Source of the DNA: JAVVSR01 sp036654095 | Lineage (GTDB): Bacteria; Bacillota; Clostridia; Christensenellales; CAG-917 | Assembly: GCA_036654095.1 (NCBI GenBank) | Contig: JAVVSR010000001.1 | Coordinates: 62,001 to 126,000, forward strand | DNA length: 64,000 bases | Direction of reading: 5' to 3' | Shown here: positions 34,907 through 45,038 of the stretch, piece after piece | Numbering within the stretch: the stretch's first letter is position 1 | How the letters are laid out: each line of letters starts with the position of its first letter | Notes under the pieces: generated by a model | What the model was told of the DNA's origin: nothing | The model's database searches: none | What the model saw: only the letters and a program-made list of their open reading frames with translations | Position numbers and translations under genes: made by a program

Positions 34907-34933
34907 TTAGCAATCAGTCAGGTCGACTGCTAA
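34907..34933 (+). promoter_or_regulatory. CIRCE operator (HrcA-binding)
   Basis: TTAGCAATC-N9-GACTGCTAA, differing from the canonical TTAGCACTC-N9-GAGTGCTAA at one position in each arm, with the exact 9-bp spacer. It sits over the transcription start of hrcA-grpE-dnaK-dnaJ, so HrcA should repress its own operon. A further GATTGCTAA half-site lies at 34948-34956. Confidence 0.9.
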
Positions 34934-34964
34934 CAGTTGACGTAGTAGATTGCTAAAGGCTATT

Positions 34965-35993
34965 ATGGAAAAAGAATTATCACCGCGTAAACAAAAAATT
35001 TTACAAGCTGTCGTTGATGAATATATCACCAGCGCAGTTCCTGTTTCGAGCGGCGAAATACGTGAAAAATATTTATTAGATGTTAGCTCGGCAACAATTA
35101 GAAGCGAGCTTGCTTCCTTAGAGGATATGGGGTATCTTATTCAACCGCATATTTCCGCGGGGCGCGTTCCTTTGCCTGCCGCATATCGGCTTTATGTTGA
35201 AAAATGTTTAAACAATCGCACGCTTTCCAACGAGGAAATAGCTTTTATTAAATCACAATTTTCAGATAGAATGGGAAAAGTTGAAGATATTATTCGTCAA
35301 ACTGCAAAAATTATAAGCGATGTCACTAATTACACTTCTGTTATTGTTGTAAAAAACTTTTCGGAAGTTACGGTAAATGATATTAAGCTAGTTCCTATTG
35401 GCGATGAAACTGTACTCTTGATTTTAGTGACCGATAGAGGCGTACTTAAGGATAAAACTATTGAAGTAGCGGCTAATATTACCGCGTCGTATATTCAGTC
35501 GGCGACAAGCCTGTTAAACAAAATGTTCAAAGGTAAAACTGTTGCTGAAATACTTTCGCCAGAGGGTATAATTAATGACGAAATCAATGAGTTTAAACGG
35601 ATTTTTGATGAGGTTATTGAAGTAATTGGAAGTTATGACCGAGAAGGAAGCAACAAAGTTTATATGGAAGGCGCATTAAAAATGCTTGACTATCCTGAAT
35701 GTAACAATGTTGCTGACGCTAAAAACTTTTTATCGGTTATTAGCCGTCCAAATGAAGTTGCTCATCTTGTTAATAATGCTGACGACATTGAGTTTTCGGT
35801 TAAGATAGGCCGCGACGATAGCGGTGGGATTGATAAGTGCGCGGTTGTATCTGCTAAATATAAATTTAAGGGCAAGGAAATAGGTCAAGCGGGTGTTATC
35901 GGCCCCGACCGTATGGATTATAATAAAGTAATTTCTGTGCTTAAGTACATTAGTTTGGCGCTTGAGGAAGTTATGGATAAAGACGATAAGTAA
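34965..35993 (+). CDS. hrcA: Heat-inducible transcription repressor HrcA
   Basis: A 342-aa repressor of class I heat-shock genes. The N-terminal winged helix has SPRKQKILQAVVDEYITSAVPVSS split over about 6-30, and SSATIRSELASLEDMGYL. PHISAGRVP is conserved. The ATG at 34965 follows AAAGG; an in-frame TTG at 34950 would lie in the CIRCE-like half-site and lacks a ribosome-binding site. GroES-GroEL folding activity normally sets HrcA activity; groESL is not in this window. Confidence 0.95.
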   Translation: MEKELSPRKQKILQAVVDEYITSAVPVSSGEIREKYLLDVSSATIRSELASLEDMGYLIQPHISAGRVPLPAAYRLYVEKCLNNRTLSNEEIAFIKSQFSDRMGKVEDIIRQTAKIISDVTNYTSVIVVKNFSEVTVNDIKLVPIGDETVLLILVTDRGVLKDKTIEVAANITASYIQSATSLLNKMFKGKTVAEILSPEGIINDEINEFKRIFDEVIEVIGSYDREGSNKVYMEGALKMLDYPECNNVADAKNFLSVISRPNEVAHLVNNADDIEFSVKIGRDDSGGIDKCAVVSAKYKFKGKEIGQAGVIGPDRMDYNKVISVLKYISLALEEVMDKDDK

Positions 35994-36122
35994 TAATTAT
36001 AGTTTGTGTTGTTGTGTCAGCAATAGTAATTTTAAGTATAAATTGGTGGCAAATGCACAATTATGATTGTAGATTATATAATTTAAAATGTTTACAACTG
36101 ACTATGGAGGTACGTTTTTTAA

Positions 36123-36653
36123 ATGGCAAATAAAAAATCAAAAAATGACGATATTAAAAATGATGTAGCTAAAAGTGTCGTCGAGGAAGAGGCTGTTATT
36201 GAAATTCCGCTTACGCCACTGGAATTAGCTCAAAAGGAGTCGGCAGAGTTTAAGGATATGGCATTAAGGAAAATGGCCGAGCTTGAAAACTATCGAAGAA
36301 ACAACTTGAATTTGGTTAAAGAAACACGCGATAGGACGATTAGAGAAGTTTTGGAAGCAGTGCTACCATCGGTTGACGGGTTTGACCGCGCCGAGGAATT
36401 GATTGTCGACGAAAAGACTAAAGATGGTATTAAAATGATTAGGGAACAATTAGTTCAGCTTTTAAGTAAATACCAAGTTACGCCAATAGTAGCCGTCGGG
36501 CAAGATTTTAATCCTGAATTGCACGAGTGCATAATGCAGGTTGATGACCCCGATATGGTGGGTAAGGTTAAATATGAAATTCAAAAAGGCTATAAAATCG
36601 GCGACAGAATTTTAAGATACAGTCGAGTAGCCGTCGGGAAAAAGGCCGAATAA
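36123..36653 (+). CDS. grpE: GrpE nucleotide exchange factor
   Basis: A 176-aa GrpE, which releases ADP from DnaK. An acidic, Lys-rich N-terminus leads into a long coiled coil (about 30-95, EFKDMALRKMAELENYRR), then the C-terminal beta domain (DFNPELHECIMQVDDP; GYKIGDRILRYSRVAVGK). GGAGGT precedes the ATG. It lies 129 bp after hrcA. Confidence 0.95.
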   Translation: MANKKSKNDDIKNDVAKSVVEEEAVIEIPLTPLELAQKESAEFKDMALRKMAELENYRRNNLNLVKETRDRTIREVLEAVLPSVDGFDRAEELIVDEKTKDGIKMIREQLVQLLSKYQVTPIVAVGQDFNPELHECIMQVDDPDMVGKVKYEIQKGYKIGDRILRYSRVAVGKKAE

Positions 36654-36932
36654 TATTTGTTTACCTTTGGTAAAATAAATTAAATTTCAATATAATGTAT
36701 TTTATGTAAAAAATATTTATAAAGTAAAATTAAATTTATTTGAAGCAAAATATAATAATCATAATTAAATATATTTGTAGATAACCTTAATTTTAGGTTT
36801 CTAAAATATTAACAAAATCAAATCAAAACAGTGTTGCGTCTTATTAATGACAAAACAAAATTTTAAACAAAGTATTTCTAAACTAACAAATTGTAAATTA
36901 GAAAATAAAAAACATTGAAAGAGGTATATAAA

Positions 36933-38759
36933 ATGTCAAAAATTATAGGTATTGATTTAGGTACTACAAATTCTTGCGTGGCTGTTATGGAAGGTTCAGA
37001 AGCCACCGTTATCACTAATCCCGAGGGCGGAAGGACAACACCGTCTGTTGTAGCTTTCACTAAGGAAGGCGAAAGACTTGTTGGAAATATTGCTAAACGT
37101 CAGTCTATCGCCAATCACGAACGCACAGTTAGTTCGATTAAGCGCGAAATGGGCACAAGCTTTTCAGTTGCTATCGACGGCAAAAACTTTACTCCTCCCG
37201 AAATTTCCGCTATGATTTTAACCAAACTTAAAAACGACGCAGAGGCTTATCTTGGGCAAAAAGTAACTCAAGCCGTTATTACTGTCCCTGCATATTTTAG
37301 TGATAGCCAACGTCAAGCCACTAAAGACGCCGGCAAAATTGCAGGATTGGAAGTTTTGCGTATTATAAACGAGCCTACTGCGGCCGCGCTTGCTTATGGA
37401 CTTGATAAAGAAGAAAATAAAAATCAAAAAGTTTTAATATATGACTTAGGCGGTGGCACATTCGACGTTTCAATTTTGGAACTCGGCGACGGCGTTTTTG
37501 AAGTGTTGGCTACCAGCGGAAACAATCGTCTTGGTGGCGACGACTTTGATAAACGTATTATGGATTATATTATTGCTGAATTTAAAAAGTCTGAGGGTAT
37601 TGATTTGTCGAGTGATAAGTCGGCAGTCCAAAGGATTAAAGAGGCTTCCGAAAAAGCTAAAATTGAACTTTCGGGCGTTACAAAGACAACTATTTCCTTG
37701 CCGTTTATTACAGCTAACCAAACTGGCCCTAAGCACATTGATATCGAACTTACTAAAGCAAAATTTGACAGCTTGACTGCCGATTTGGTTGAAAAAACTA
37801 TTGAACCGACAACTCGCGCTTTGAAAGATGCAAATCTAAAAGCGTCTGACCTTGCAAAAGTTATTTTAGTTGGTGGCTCAACTCGTATGCCGTCTGTCGT
37901 CGAAGCCGTTAAAAAACTTACAGGTAAAGACCCTTATAAGGGGATTAATCCCGACGAGTGCGTTGCTATTGGAGCTGCTATTCAAGCTGGTGTTTTGGCA
38001 GGAGACGTTAAAGATGTGCTTTTACTTGACGTAACTCCACTTTCATTGGGAATTGAAACCTTAGGTGGTATTTCCACAAGGTTGATTGAACGAAATACAA
38101 CTATTCCTACAAAAAAATCGCAAGTGTTCTCAACTGCCGCCGACAATCAAACAAGCGTTGATGTCCACGTTTTGCAGGGCGAACGCGAATTTGCTCACGA
38201 CAACAAAACACTAGGTAGGTTTACGCTTGTAGGGATTGCTCCCGCTCCGCGTGGCGTACCTCAAATTGAAGTTACATTTGATATCGACGCTAACGGTATT
38301 GTAAGCGTAAGCGCAGTTGATAAGGGTACAAACAAGAGTCAAAGCATTACGTTGACAGCAAGCAGTAATCTCAGCGAAAAAGAAGTTGATGAGGCTGTTA
38401 AAAAGGCCGAACAGTATGCCGCTGAAGACAAAAAACTTAAGGAAGCGGTTGAGGCTAAAAATGGAGCTGAACAACTTGTATTTACCATTGAAAAGTTTGT
38501 AAAAGACAACGCTGAAAAAGTTGAAGAAGCAGACAAAACCACTATTGAAGAAGCCGTCAAAAAGGCGCGTGAGGAACTAGGTAAAACCGATGACGTCGAA
38601 GAAATCCGCAAGATTGTTGAGGAATTGTCAAAAGTTTCGGACCCGATTTTCAGTAAGCTTTATAAAGCTGGCGCAACTCCCGAAGATGGCGCAGCCCCCG
38701 AAAACGACGCAAATGCCGACAATGGTAACAGCAGTGGTAACGCGGATAATATTGACTAA
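36933..38759 (+). CDS. dnaK: Chaperone DnaK (Hsp70)
   Basis: A 608-aa Hsp70. It begins MSKIIGIDLGTTNSC; the ATPase domain has VPAYFSDSQRQATKDAG, IYDLGGGTFDVSILE and VGGSTRMP; the linker is DVLLLDVTPLSLGIET; the C-terminal lid ends in a Gly/Asn/Asp-rich tail. GAAAGAGG precedes the ATG at 36933; the in-frame TTG 18 bases earlier starts within that site. The 279-bp gap upstream contains no second CIRCE. Confidence 0.97.
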   Translation: MSKIIGIDLGTTNSCVAVMEGSEATVITNPEGGRTTPSVVAFTKEGERLVGNIAKRQSIANHERTVSSIKREMGTSFSVAIDGKNFTPPEISAMILTKLKNDAEAYLGQKVTQAVITVPAYFSDSQRQATKDAGKIAGLEVLRIINEPTAAALAYGLDKEENKNQKVLIYDLGGGTFDVSILELGDGVFEVLATSGNNRLGGDDFDKRIMDYIIAEFKKSEGIDLSSDKSAVQRIKEASEKAKIELSGVTKTTISLPFITANQTGPKHIDIELTKAKFDSLTADLVEKTIEPTTRALKDANLKASDLAKVILVGGSTRMPSVVEAVKKLTGKDPYKGINPDECVAIGAAIQAGVLAGDVKDVLLLDVTPLSLGIETLGGISTRLIERNTTIPTKKSQVFSTAADNQTSVDVHVLQGEREFAHDNKTLGRFTLVGIAPAPRGVPQIEVTFDIDANGIVSVSAVDKGTNKSQSITLTASSNLSEKEVDEAVKKAEQYAAEDKKLKEAVEAKNGAEQLVFTIEKFVKDNAEKVEEADKTTIEEAVKKAREELGKTDDVEEIRKIVEELSKVSDPIFSKLYKAGATPEDGAAPENDANADNGNSSGNADNID

Positions 38760-38803
38760 TTTAGCATAATGAAATTCATTAAAATATTTTAATAAAAGAA
38801 CTT

Positions 38804-38837
38804 GCAACACTCACCTCATTTGAGGTGAGTTTGTTGC
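38804..38837 (+). promoter_or_regulatory. Long hairpin between dnaK and dnaJ
   Basis: GCAAC + ACTCACCTCA, a 2-base apex, then TGAGGTGAGT + tt + GTTGC: 15 pairs with a 2-base bulge. No T-run follows, so it is not a standard terminator; an RNA-processing or stability element that lowers dnaJ expression is likely. It ends just before the GAGGT ribosome-binding site of dnaJ. Confidence 0.65.
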
Positions 38838-38852
38838 GACTTTGAGGTTATA

Positions 38853-39995
38853 ATGGCAGAAGATTTTTACAAAATATTAGGTGTCGATAAAAAAGCAACT
38901 AATGATGAAATAAAGTCGGCGTATAGACAACTGGCAAAAAAATATCACCCAGATATGCTAAGTAACGCCACTCCTGAAGAAAAAAGCAAAGCGGAAGAAA
39001 AATTTAAAGAAGTTAGCCACGCATATGAAACGTTGTCTGACGCTCAAAAGCGTGAGATGTATGATTTGTATGGAACCGACGACCCGAATGCTTCGCGCGG
39101 TGGCGCAGGCGGTTTTTGGGGCGCGCAATCAGGCCAAGGTATGGATTTTGACTTGGGCGATATTTTCTCGTCATTTTTTGGTGGCGGTGGCGCAAAACGC
39201 GGCGGACAACGCGCAAATAGTCAAGTCGGCGGCGATGATATTGGCATTACCTTAACTTTGACGTTTGAAGAAGCTGCTTTCGGTTGCGAAAAGGATGCAA
39301 AGTATAAACGTACGGAAAACTGTCCCGATTGCAAGGGTACTGGCGCAAAAAATGGCACTTCATTTAAAACTTGTCCGCGTTGCAATGGAACAGGCGTTGT
39401 GACTAGCGTTCAACGCACTATTTTAGGACAAATGCAAACTCAATCCGTTTGCCCCGACTGCAAAGGTAAGGGTAAAATAATTACCGAAAACTGCCCTAAA
39501 TGCGGTGGTAAAGGCCGTATTAAAGTTGAACGTGTTTTGAAAATCAATGTCCCTGCGGGCATCGACAATGAGCAACGTATGACTTATTACAACGAGGGCG
39601 AGGCGGGCTATAATGGCGGCGCAAATGGTAACGCGGTTGTTTTTATTAAAGTTTTACCACATAAATTATTTGTCCGTAAAGGTACTGACTTATACTTAGA
39701 TTTTCCTATTTCATTTATTCAGGCAACGCTTGGTTGCAAGGCTGAAGTGCCTACTTTAACCGAAAGCGTTAAATTAGATATTCCCGAAGGGACACAAAGC
39801 GGTACCGTTTTTAGAATTAAAAATAAAGGCATAAAACAACTAAAACGCGACTTATACGGCGATATTCTTGTTACGGTTATAGTTGAAATTCCGAAAAATA
39901 TTACTAAAGAACAGCGTGAATTGCTGTTTAAATTTGACAATTATACAACAGCAAAGCAGTTTCCTAAAAAAACAGCTTTCTATGATAAACTTTAA
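38853..39995 (+). CDS. dnaJ: Chaperone DnaJ (Hsp40)
   Basis: A 380-aa type I Hsp40. The J domain has DFYKILGVDKKATNDEIK and the HPD motif (KKYHPDML), followed by a Gly/Phe-rich linker and a zinc region with four CxxCxGxG repeats (CPDCKGTG, CPRCNGTG, CPDCKGKG, CPKCGGKG). The substrate-binding C-terminal domains follow. It stimulates DnaK ATPase. It is separated from dnaK by the hairpin. Confidence 0.97.
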   Translation: MAEDFYKILGVDKKATNDEIKSAYRQLAKKYHPDMLSNATPEEKSKAEEKFKEVSHAYETLSDAQKREMYDLYGTDDPNASRGGAGGFWGAQSGQGMDFDLGDIFSSFFGGGGAKRGGQRANSQVGGDDIGITLTLTFEEAAFGCEKDAKYKRTENCPDCKGTGAKNGTSFKTCPRCNGTGVVTSVQRTILGQMQTQSVCPDCKGKGKIITENCPKCGGKGRIKVERVLKINVPAGIDNEQRMTYYNEGEAGYNGGANGNAVVFIKVLPHKLFVRKGTDLYLDFPISFIQATLGCKAEVPTLTESVKLDIPEGTQSGTVFRIKNKGIKQLKRDLYGDILVTVIVEIPKNITKEQRELLFKFDNYTTAKQFPKKTAFYDKL

Positions 39996-40013
39996 CCGCA
40001 AGAGGATACACTA

Positions 40014-40955
40014 ATGAAATATTACGAAGTTACAATTAAAACAACTCACGACTGTGCTGACCTAATTGCTGACGCGCTATTTTCAGTTGGTTGTAGTGGT
40101 GTATCAATTAAGGATAAGGCTGATATTTTAGAAATTTATAAATCAAGCGTTATTTGGGATTATATTGATGAAAGCCTTTTAAATAAATCCGATGAAACGG
40201 TTTTTGTCAGCGCGATTATCGGCGAGGAAAATAAGGAACAAACTTTAAAGACAATCCGCTTGGAAATGGAGGAGCTTGAACGTAATTGCTATTTTGAAAC
40301 GGGAAGTTTGGAAGTTAAAGTTGACGAAATTAATGATGAAGATTGGCGTAATGAGTGGAAAAAATATTATAAACCAATAGTAACATCGTCGGTCACAGTT
40401 GTTCCTACTTGGATAAAATACGAGCCTCAGACGGGCGAAAAGGTGCTTTGGATAAATCCGGGTATGGCATTTGGAACGGGCGACCACGAAACTACAAATA
40501 TGTGTTTATCGCTTTTGGGCGAAATTGATGTTAAAGACAAAAGTATAATTGACGTTGGCACTGGAAGTGGAATTTTGGGTATAGCAAGTATAATTTCGGG
40601 TGCAAAGTCGGCATATATGTGTGATATTGATGGAGTTGCCATTGAAAATGCGCGTGAAAATGTAAATTTAAACCACGTCGGCGACAGTGTTATTGTTGAG
40701 GTTTCAGACTTGCTTAGCAAAAACAATTTAAAAGGTGATGTGATTTTTGCAAATATTACGGCTGATATTTTGATTAAACTTTCAAACAACGTTGTAAATT
40801 TTTTAAATCCAAATGGTAAAATAATTTTATCAGGCATAATACATTCAAGGTTAAATGATGTTATAGCTGCATATTTGTCAAGCGGTTTGCAACTTGTTAA
40901 GCAAAAAGTTTTGGGCGAATGGAACGCGTTGATGTTTAACAAAGCCGAAAATTAA
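40014..40955 (+). CDS. prmA: Ribosomal protein L11 methyltransferase PrmA
   Basis: A 313-aa SAM-dependent methyltransferase that trimethylates uL11. The N-terminal substrate domain is followed by the methyltransferase fold with INPGMAFGTGDHETT, IDVGTGSGILGIAS (motif I) and VIFANITADILIKL. AAGAGGATA precedes the ATG. The dnaJ-prmA-rsmE-mtaB order is standard in Firmicutes. Confidence 0.95.
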   Translation: MKYYEVTIKTTHDCADLIADALFSVGCSGVSIKDKADILEIYKSSVIWDYIDESLLNKSDETVFVSAIIGEENKEQTLKTIRLEMEELERNCYFETGSLEVKVDEINDEDWRNEWKKYYKPIVTSSVTVVPTWIKYEPQTGEKVLWINPGMAFGTGDHETTNMCLSLLGEIDVKDKSIIDVGTGSGILGIASIISGAKSAYMCDIDGVAIENARENVNLNHVGDSVIVEVSDLLSKNNLKGDVIFANITADILIKLSNNVVNFLNPNGKIILSGIIHSRLNDVIAAYLSSGLQLVKQKVLGEWNALMFNKAEN

Positions 40956-40981
40956 TTTTAATATTTTTGTGGTGATAGTAT

Positions 40982-41692
40982 ATGGAAATAAGGCGTTTTT
41001 TTATAAACAAAAATGACTTTGATGGCAAAATAGCGACAATAAGCGGCGATGAATTTTTGCACGCGACAAAAGTGCTTAGGCAAAAAGTTGGGTTCACAAT
41101 TATTTTTTGTATTGGCGATGGTTTTGATTATTATGCCGAAATTATTGAAATTGACAAAAATATGCTGAAAGCAAAATTTATAAATAAAATACAAAATTTT
41201 ACAGGCGCAAAGTGTGCTGTGACATTGTATCAAGGTTCGCTGAAAAACAATAAAAACGATTTCGTTGTGCAAAAAGCAGTTGAATTAGGCATAAGCGAAG
41301 TCGTTTTTTTTGTAAGTAAATATGTTGCAGAAAATGATATTTCCTTAAGTCGTTTAAACAAAATTAGCATTGAGGCCTCAAAACAATGTGGCCGCGCGGA
41401 TATTGTAAATGTTCGAGCGATGACTTTTGACGAGGTAATTAGTTGCTTAAGCAAGTGCGCGTTGATGTTTTACGAACTCGAAACGGAAAGAAAACTTAAT
41501 GAAATTGATTTTAATAATGCAGACACTGTTGATATAATAATTGGAAGCGAAGGCGGATTTGATATATCTGAAGTTGAGTCAGCGCGAGCAAGGGGCGCAA
41601 AAATTTTGTCATTAGGTAAGCGAATTTTGCGCGCGGAAACTGCGTCTATTGTGGCGACCGCTTTGACTATGGACGCGTTGGGCGAACTTTAA
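40982..41692 (+). CDS. rsmE: 16S rRNA (uracil1498-N3)-methyltransferase RsmE
   Basis: A 236-aa SPOUT methyltransferase with an N-terminal PUA-like domain (RRFFINK; EFLHATKVLRQKVG). The C-terminal knot has IIGSEGGFDISEVE and LGKRILRAETASIVA. It methylates U1498 of 16S rRNA. It lies 26 bp after prmA; a 300-bp non-coding gap follows. Confidence 0.95.
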   Translation: MEIRRFFINKNDFDGKIATISGDEFLHATKVLRQKVGFTIIFCIGDGFDYYAEIIEIDKNMLKAKFINKIQNFTGAKCAVTLYQGSLKNNKNDFVVQKAVELGISEVVFFVSKYVAENDISLSRLNKISIEASKQCGRADIVNVRAMTFDEVISCLSKCALMFYELETERKLNEIDFNNADTVDIIIGSEGGFDISEVESARARGAKILSLGKRILRAETASIVATALTMDALGEL

Positions 41693-42001
41693 AATTAAAT
41701 ATAATATTTTTTATTGAAATATCAACCCGAGAATAAACCGAACTGGGTGTGAGCCAAACTGAGTAAATTATTGATAGTTGTCGTAAGTCTGTTAAAATTT
41801 TATGATGTATAAACTAATTTACTTATTTTGCGCAAAAAATTTAAACGGCTTAAAATAGAATGTGCGAAAAGTAAATAAAGCAAAAAGTTTTTTAGGGTAA
41901 CAAATGATTTTATGTAAATACTTTAGGTCAATTAAGAAGTTGACGGTATTAAATTAATTTGCATTGTCGTCTTTAATAATGACCGCGCTAGGAGAAATGT
42001 G
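41693..42001. other. Non-coding region upstream of mtaB
   Basis: About 300 bp without a supported gene. A plausible promoter, TTGATA, 16 bp, TAAAAT, lies at 41771-41798, which would give mtaB a leader of about 200 nt. The segment AACCGAACTGGGTGTGAGCC (41738-41757) is unusually GC-rich for this genome; no RNA family is recognised. Confidence 0.45.
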
Positions 42002-43231
42002 GTGAAAGTTGTTGTATTTAACCTTGGGTGCAAGGTAAACCAATACGAAAGTGATATGATTGTAAACAAGTTAAAAAGCAAGGGCGATATTGAAGTGTCC
42101 GAAAGGCTTGAGTATGCGGAATATTACATTGTAAACACTTGCGCGGTGACATCGGAAGCTGAAAAAAAATCACGTCAGTGTATTGCTCGAATTAAAAAGA
42201 TAAATCCTAGCGCGAAGATACTAATTTGTGGTTGCGCTAGCGAAAATAATCCTAAGCAATTTGAAAAATCTAATGTAATTTATATAAGCGGAACGGCAAA
42301 TAAAGAAGATTTAGCTAACTTAATGTGCAAAAATGTCAATGTTTCCGTCATACCGACAGTATATGAGGACGTCGGCAATGCTTATTCTTTGCGTACTAGA
42401 AGCTACATTAAGGTACAAGACGGTTGCAATAACTTTTGCAGTTATTGTTTAATTCCATACGTTAGAGGGCGCAGTCGCTCAAGAAATATCGAAAGCATTG
42501 TTGATGAAATAAACGAAACAAAAAATAAATGTTTAGAAATTGTACTCACCGCAATTAATCTTTCGGCATATGGACTAGATATTGGAATTAATCTTTGCGA
42601 CCTAATAAATAGTTTATCGTTATTTGATATTCGAATTAGGCTTGGCTCGGTTGAAATGAACATCATTGATGACAAATTGCTCAATAGTCTTAAACAGCTT
42701 AAAAACTTTTGTCCGCATTTTCATCTTTCGCTTCAAAGTGGCGATGATAGTGTTTTAAAATGTATGAATCGACACTACTCGACGTCTGATTTTTTTGATA
42801 AAGTCGAATTAATTAGAAAATATTTTGCCGACGCTGCTATTACTACTGATATAATTTGTGGATTTCCAACTGAAACCAATGAACAGTTTTTAAATACTTG
42901 CGCTTTTATTGAAAAAGTTTGGTTTAGTGATTTGCACGTATTTCCATATTCCAAGCGCGTGGGGACTATTGCCGCTAAACTTACCGAACTAGCGCCAACT
43001 ATTGTGTCAGAGAGAGCGGAAATTTTAAGCAAAATTAAGCAAAGGTTGAAAACAAACTACATTTTGCAATTTATAAATAAGCCGATTGAAGTTCTGTTTG
43101 AGGACTGTGACGGTGAAATTTGTTCAGGATATAGCAAAAACTACATTAAGGTTTATGGCAAGGGTTTTTGTTCTAACAGCATTGAAAATGTTGTTCCAAC
43201 CGAGTTATTTTTAGACGGACTTAAAGTTTAA
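42002..43231 (+). CDS. mtaB: tRNA threonylcarbamoyladenosine methylthiotransferase MtaB
   Basis: A 409-aa radical SAM methylthiotransferase that converts t6A37 to ms2t6A37 in tRNA. The N-terminal cluster domain uses Cys10 (NLGCKVNQYES), Cys47 (VNTCAVT) and Cys78 (CGCAS); the radical SAM cluster uses Cys142, Cys146 and Cys149 (GCNNFCSYCLIP). A C-terminal TRAM-like domain follows. Two adjacent GTG codons are possible starts; the second (42002) is 7 bases from AGGAG and gives the family-typical N-terminus. Confidence 0.93.
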   Translation: MKVVVFNLGCKVNQYESDMIVNKLKSKGDIEVSERLEYAEYYIVNTCAVTSEAEKKSRQCIARIKKINPSAKILICGCASENNPKQFEKSNVIYISGTANKEDLANLMCKNVNVSVIPTVYEDVGNAYSLRTRSYIKVQDGCNNFCSYCLIPYVRGRSRSRNIESIVDEINETKNKCLEIVLTAINLSAYGLDIGINLCDLINSLSLFDIRIRLGSVEMNIIDDKLLNSLKQLKNFCPHFHLSLQSGDDSVLKCMNRHYSTSDFFDKVELIRKYFADAAITTDIICGFPTETNEQFLNTCAFIEKVWFSDLHVFPYSKRVGTIAAKLTELAPTIVSERAEILSKIKQRLKTNYILQFINKPIEVLFEDCDGEICSGYSKNYIKVYGKGFCSNSIENVVPTELFLDGLKV

Positions 43232-43498
43232 ACCCTGCTAAGTATTTTTGTAGCGTGATTTTCTTAGTTAAATAATTTACGATATTTTAAATTTAATTAA
43301 ATTATATTGTTTTAATATTGAGTCAATTATTTAGGTATTTTAATAATATCGATAGTGGCTTTAGGATAAATGTATGTTTGAAATAATTTAGTTTAATTTA
43401 TTAAATGTCCATTAATAAATTGTTTTAGCTTTTTTTCGATATAATGATGTGGAAACATAAAAGCTGGTTAGATAAAATAAATTATATAGGAGTTTATT

Positions 43499-43834
43499 AT
43501 GTGTATTTTTTGTAAAATCGCAAATGGCGAAATACCTTCAACAAAAATGTTTGAGGACGAAAATATGGTTATAATTAAGGATATAAATCCACAGGTATCT
43601 AAGCACTATCTACTTATCCCCAAACAGCATTTTGCAAATATTTTAGAAATGACTGACGAACAGGCGATTATGCTTGGAAAATGTGTAAAAAAACTTGGAA
43701 CATTAGTTGATGAATTGGGGTTACAAAATGGTTTTCGGTTAGTATCTAATAAAGGCGCGGACGCTTGTCAATCGGTGGAGCATTTGCACATTCATATTTT
43801 AGGTGGCGAACAACTTTCTGACAGAATGGCATAA
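43499..43834 (+). CDS. HIT family protein (HinT-like)
   Basis: A 111-aa histidine-triad protein, a purine nucleoside phosphoramidase or nucleotide hydrolase. The triad His95-x-His97-x-His99 (HLHIHILGG) and the N-terminal Cys2-x2-Cys5 (MCIFCKIANGEIPS) are clear. AGGAG lies upstream. It occupies the place of yqeW between mtaB and rpsU. A terminator lies 48 bp downstream. Confidence 0.93.
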   Translation: MCIFCKIANGEIPSTKMFEDENMVIIKDINPQVSKHYLLIPKQHFANILEMTDEQAIMLGKCVKKLGTLVDELGLQNGFRLVSNKGADACQSVEHLHIHILGGEQLSDRMA

Positions 43835-43881
43835 TTTTTTGGCAAAATAAACAGCAACGCACATAAAACAGCAACACGCAT

Positions 43882-43918
43882 AAAACAGGGAAAGAGTTAA
43901 AATCCCTGTTTTTTATTT
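43882..43918 (+). terminator. Intrinsic terminator after the HIT gene
   Basis: A 10-bp stem AAAACAGGGA / TCCCTGTTTT with an 11-base loop followed by TTATTTT. Confidence 0.85.
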
Positions 43919-43981
43919 TGAAAACTGAAAAAAGTATATTAAAGTGAGTATATTGAAGTGAGCATAACTTTAATTAAAAAC

Positions 43982-44010
43982 AAAAAAAGAATACCATTTC
44001 TGGTATTCTT
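43982..44010 (-). terminator. Intrinsic terminator of rpsU
   Basis: A perfect 10-bp stem AAGAATACCA / TGGTATTCTT with a 4-base loop; on the - strand it is followed by TTTTTG. It lies 16 bp after the rpsU stop. Confidence 0.88.
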
Positions 44011-44025
44011 AAAATTAATTACAAT

Positions 44026-44205
44026 TTAGCTTTTAAACATACGTTTTCTAGCTGCTTCAGCTTTCTTTTTGCGTTTTACTGAAGGCTTTTCATAGGCTTC
44101 ACGCTTGCGTAAATCACCAATAATACCATCACGCGCACACTTTCTTTTAAAACGACGGAGAGCATTATCCAATGACTCGTTATCACCGACTTTAACTGTT
44201 GACAT
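44026..44205 (-). CDS. rpsU: 30S ribosomal protein bS21
   Basis: A 59-aa bS21, the small basic protein near the anti-Shine-Dalgarno region. DNESLDNALRRFKRKCARDG and REAYEKPSVKRKKK are diagnostic. The ATG at 44205 is used because GGCGGTGA precedes it and the length then matches the family; a longer reading adds 12 residues. It is encoded on the opposite strand to the rest of the block, with its own promoter at 44256-44283. Confidence 0.94.
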   Translation of the reverse strand: MSTVKVGDNESLDNALRRFKRKCARDGIIGDLRKREAYEKPSVKRKKKAEAARKRMFKS

Positions 44206-44232
44206 ATTAATCACCGCCTTTTTAATAGATTT

Positions 44233-44246
44233 TGTGAACATTCACA
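44233..44246. promoter_or_regulatory. Dyad in the rpsU leader
   Basis: TGTGAA-N2-TTCACA lies just downstream of the predicted rpsU transcription start. The loop is too short for a hairpin, so a protein-binding site is more plausible. No regulator is assigned. Confidence 0.3.
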
Positions 44247-44255
44247 GCACTAATT

Positions 44256-44283
44256 ATTATACGCATAATCAAAACATTGTCAA
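44256..44283 (-). promoter_or_regulatory. Sigma-A promoter of rpsU
   Basis: On the - strand TTGACA, 16 bp, TATAAT, about 50 bp upstream of the rpsU start. Both hexamers match the consensus exactly. Confidence 0.85.
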
Positions 44284-45038
<755 letters not shown>

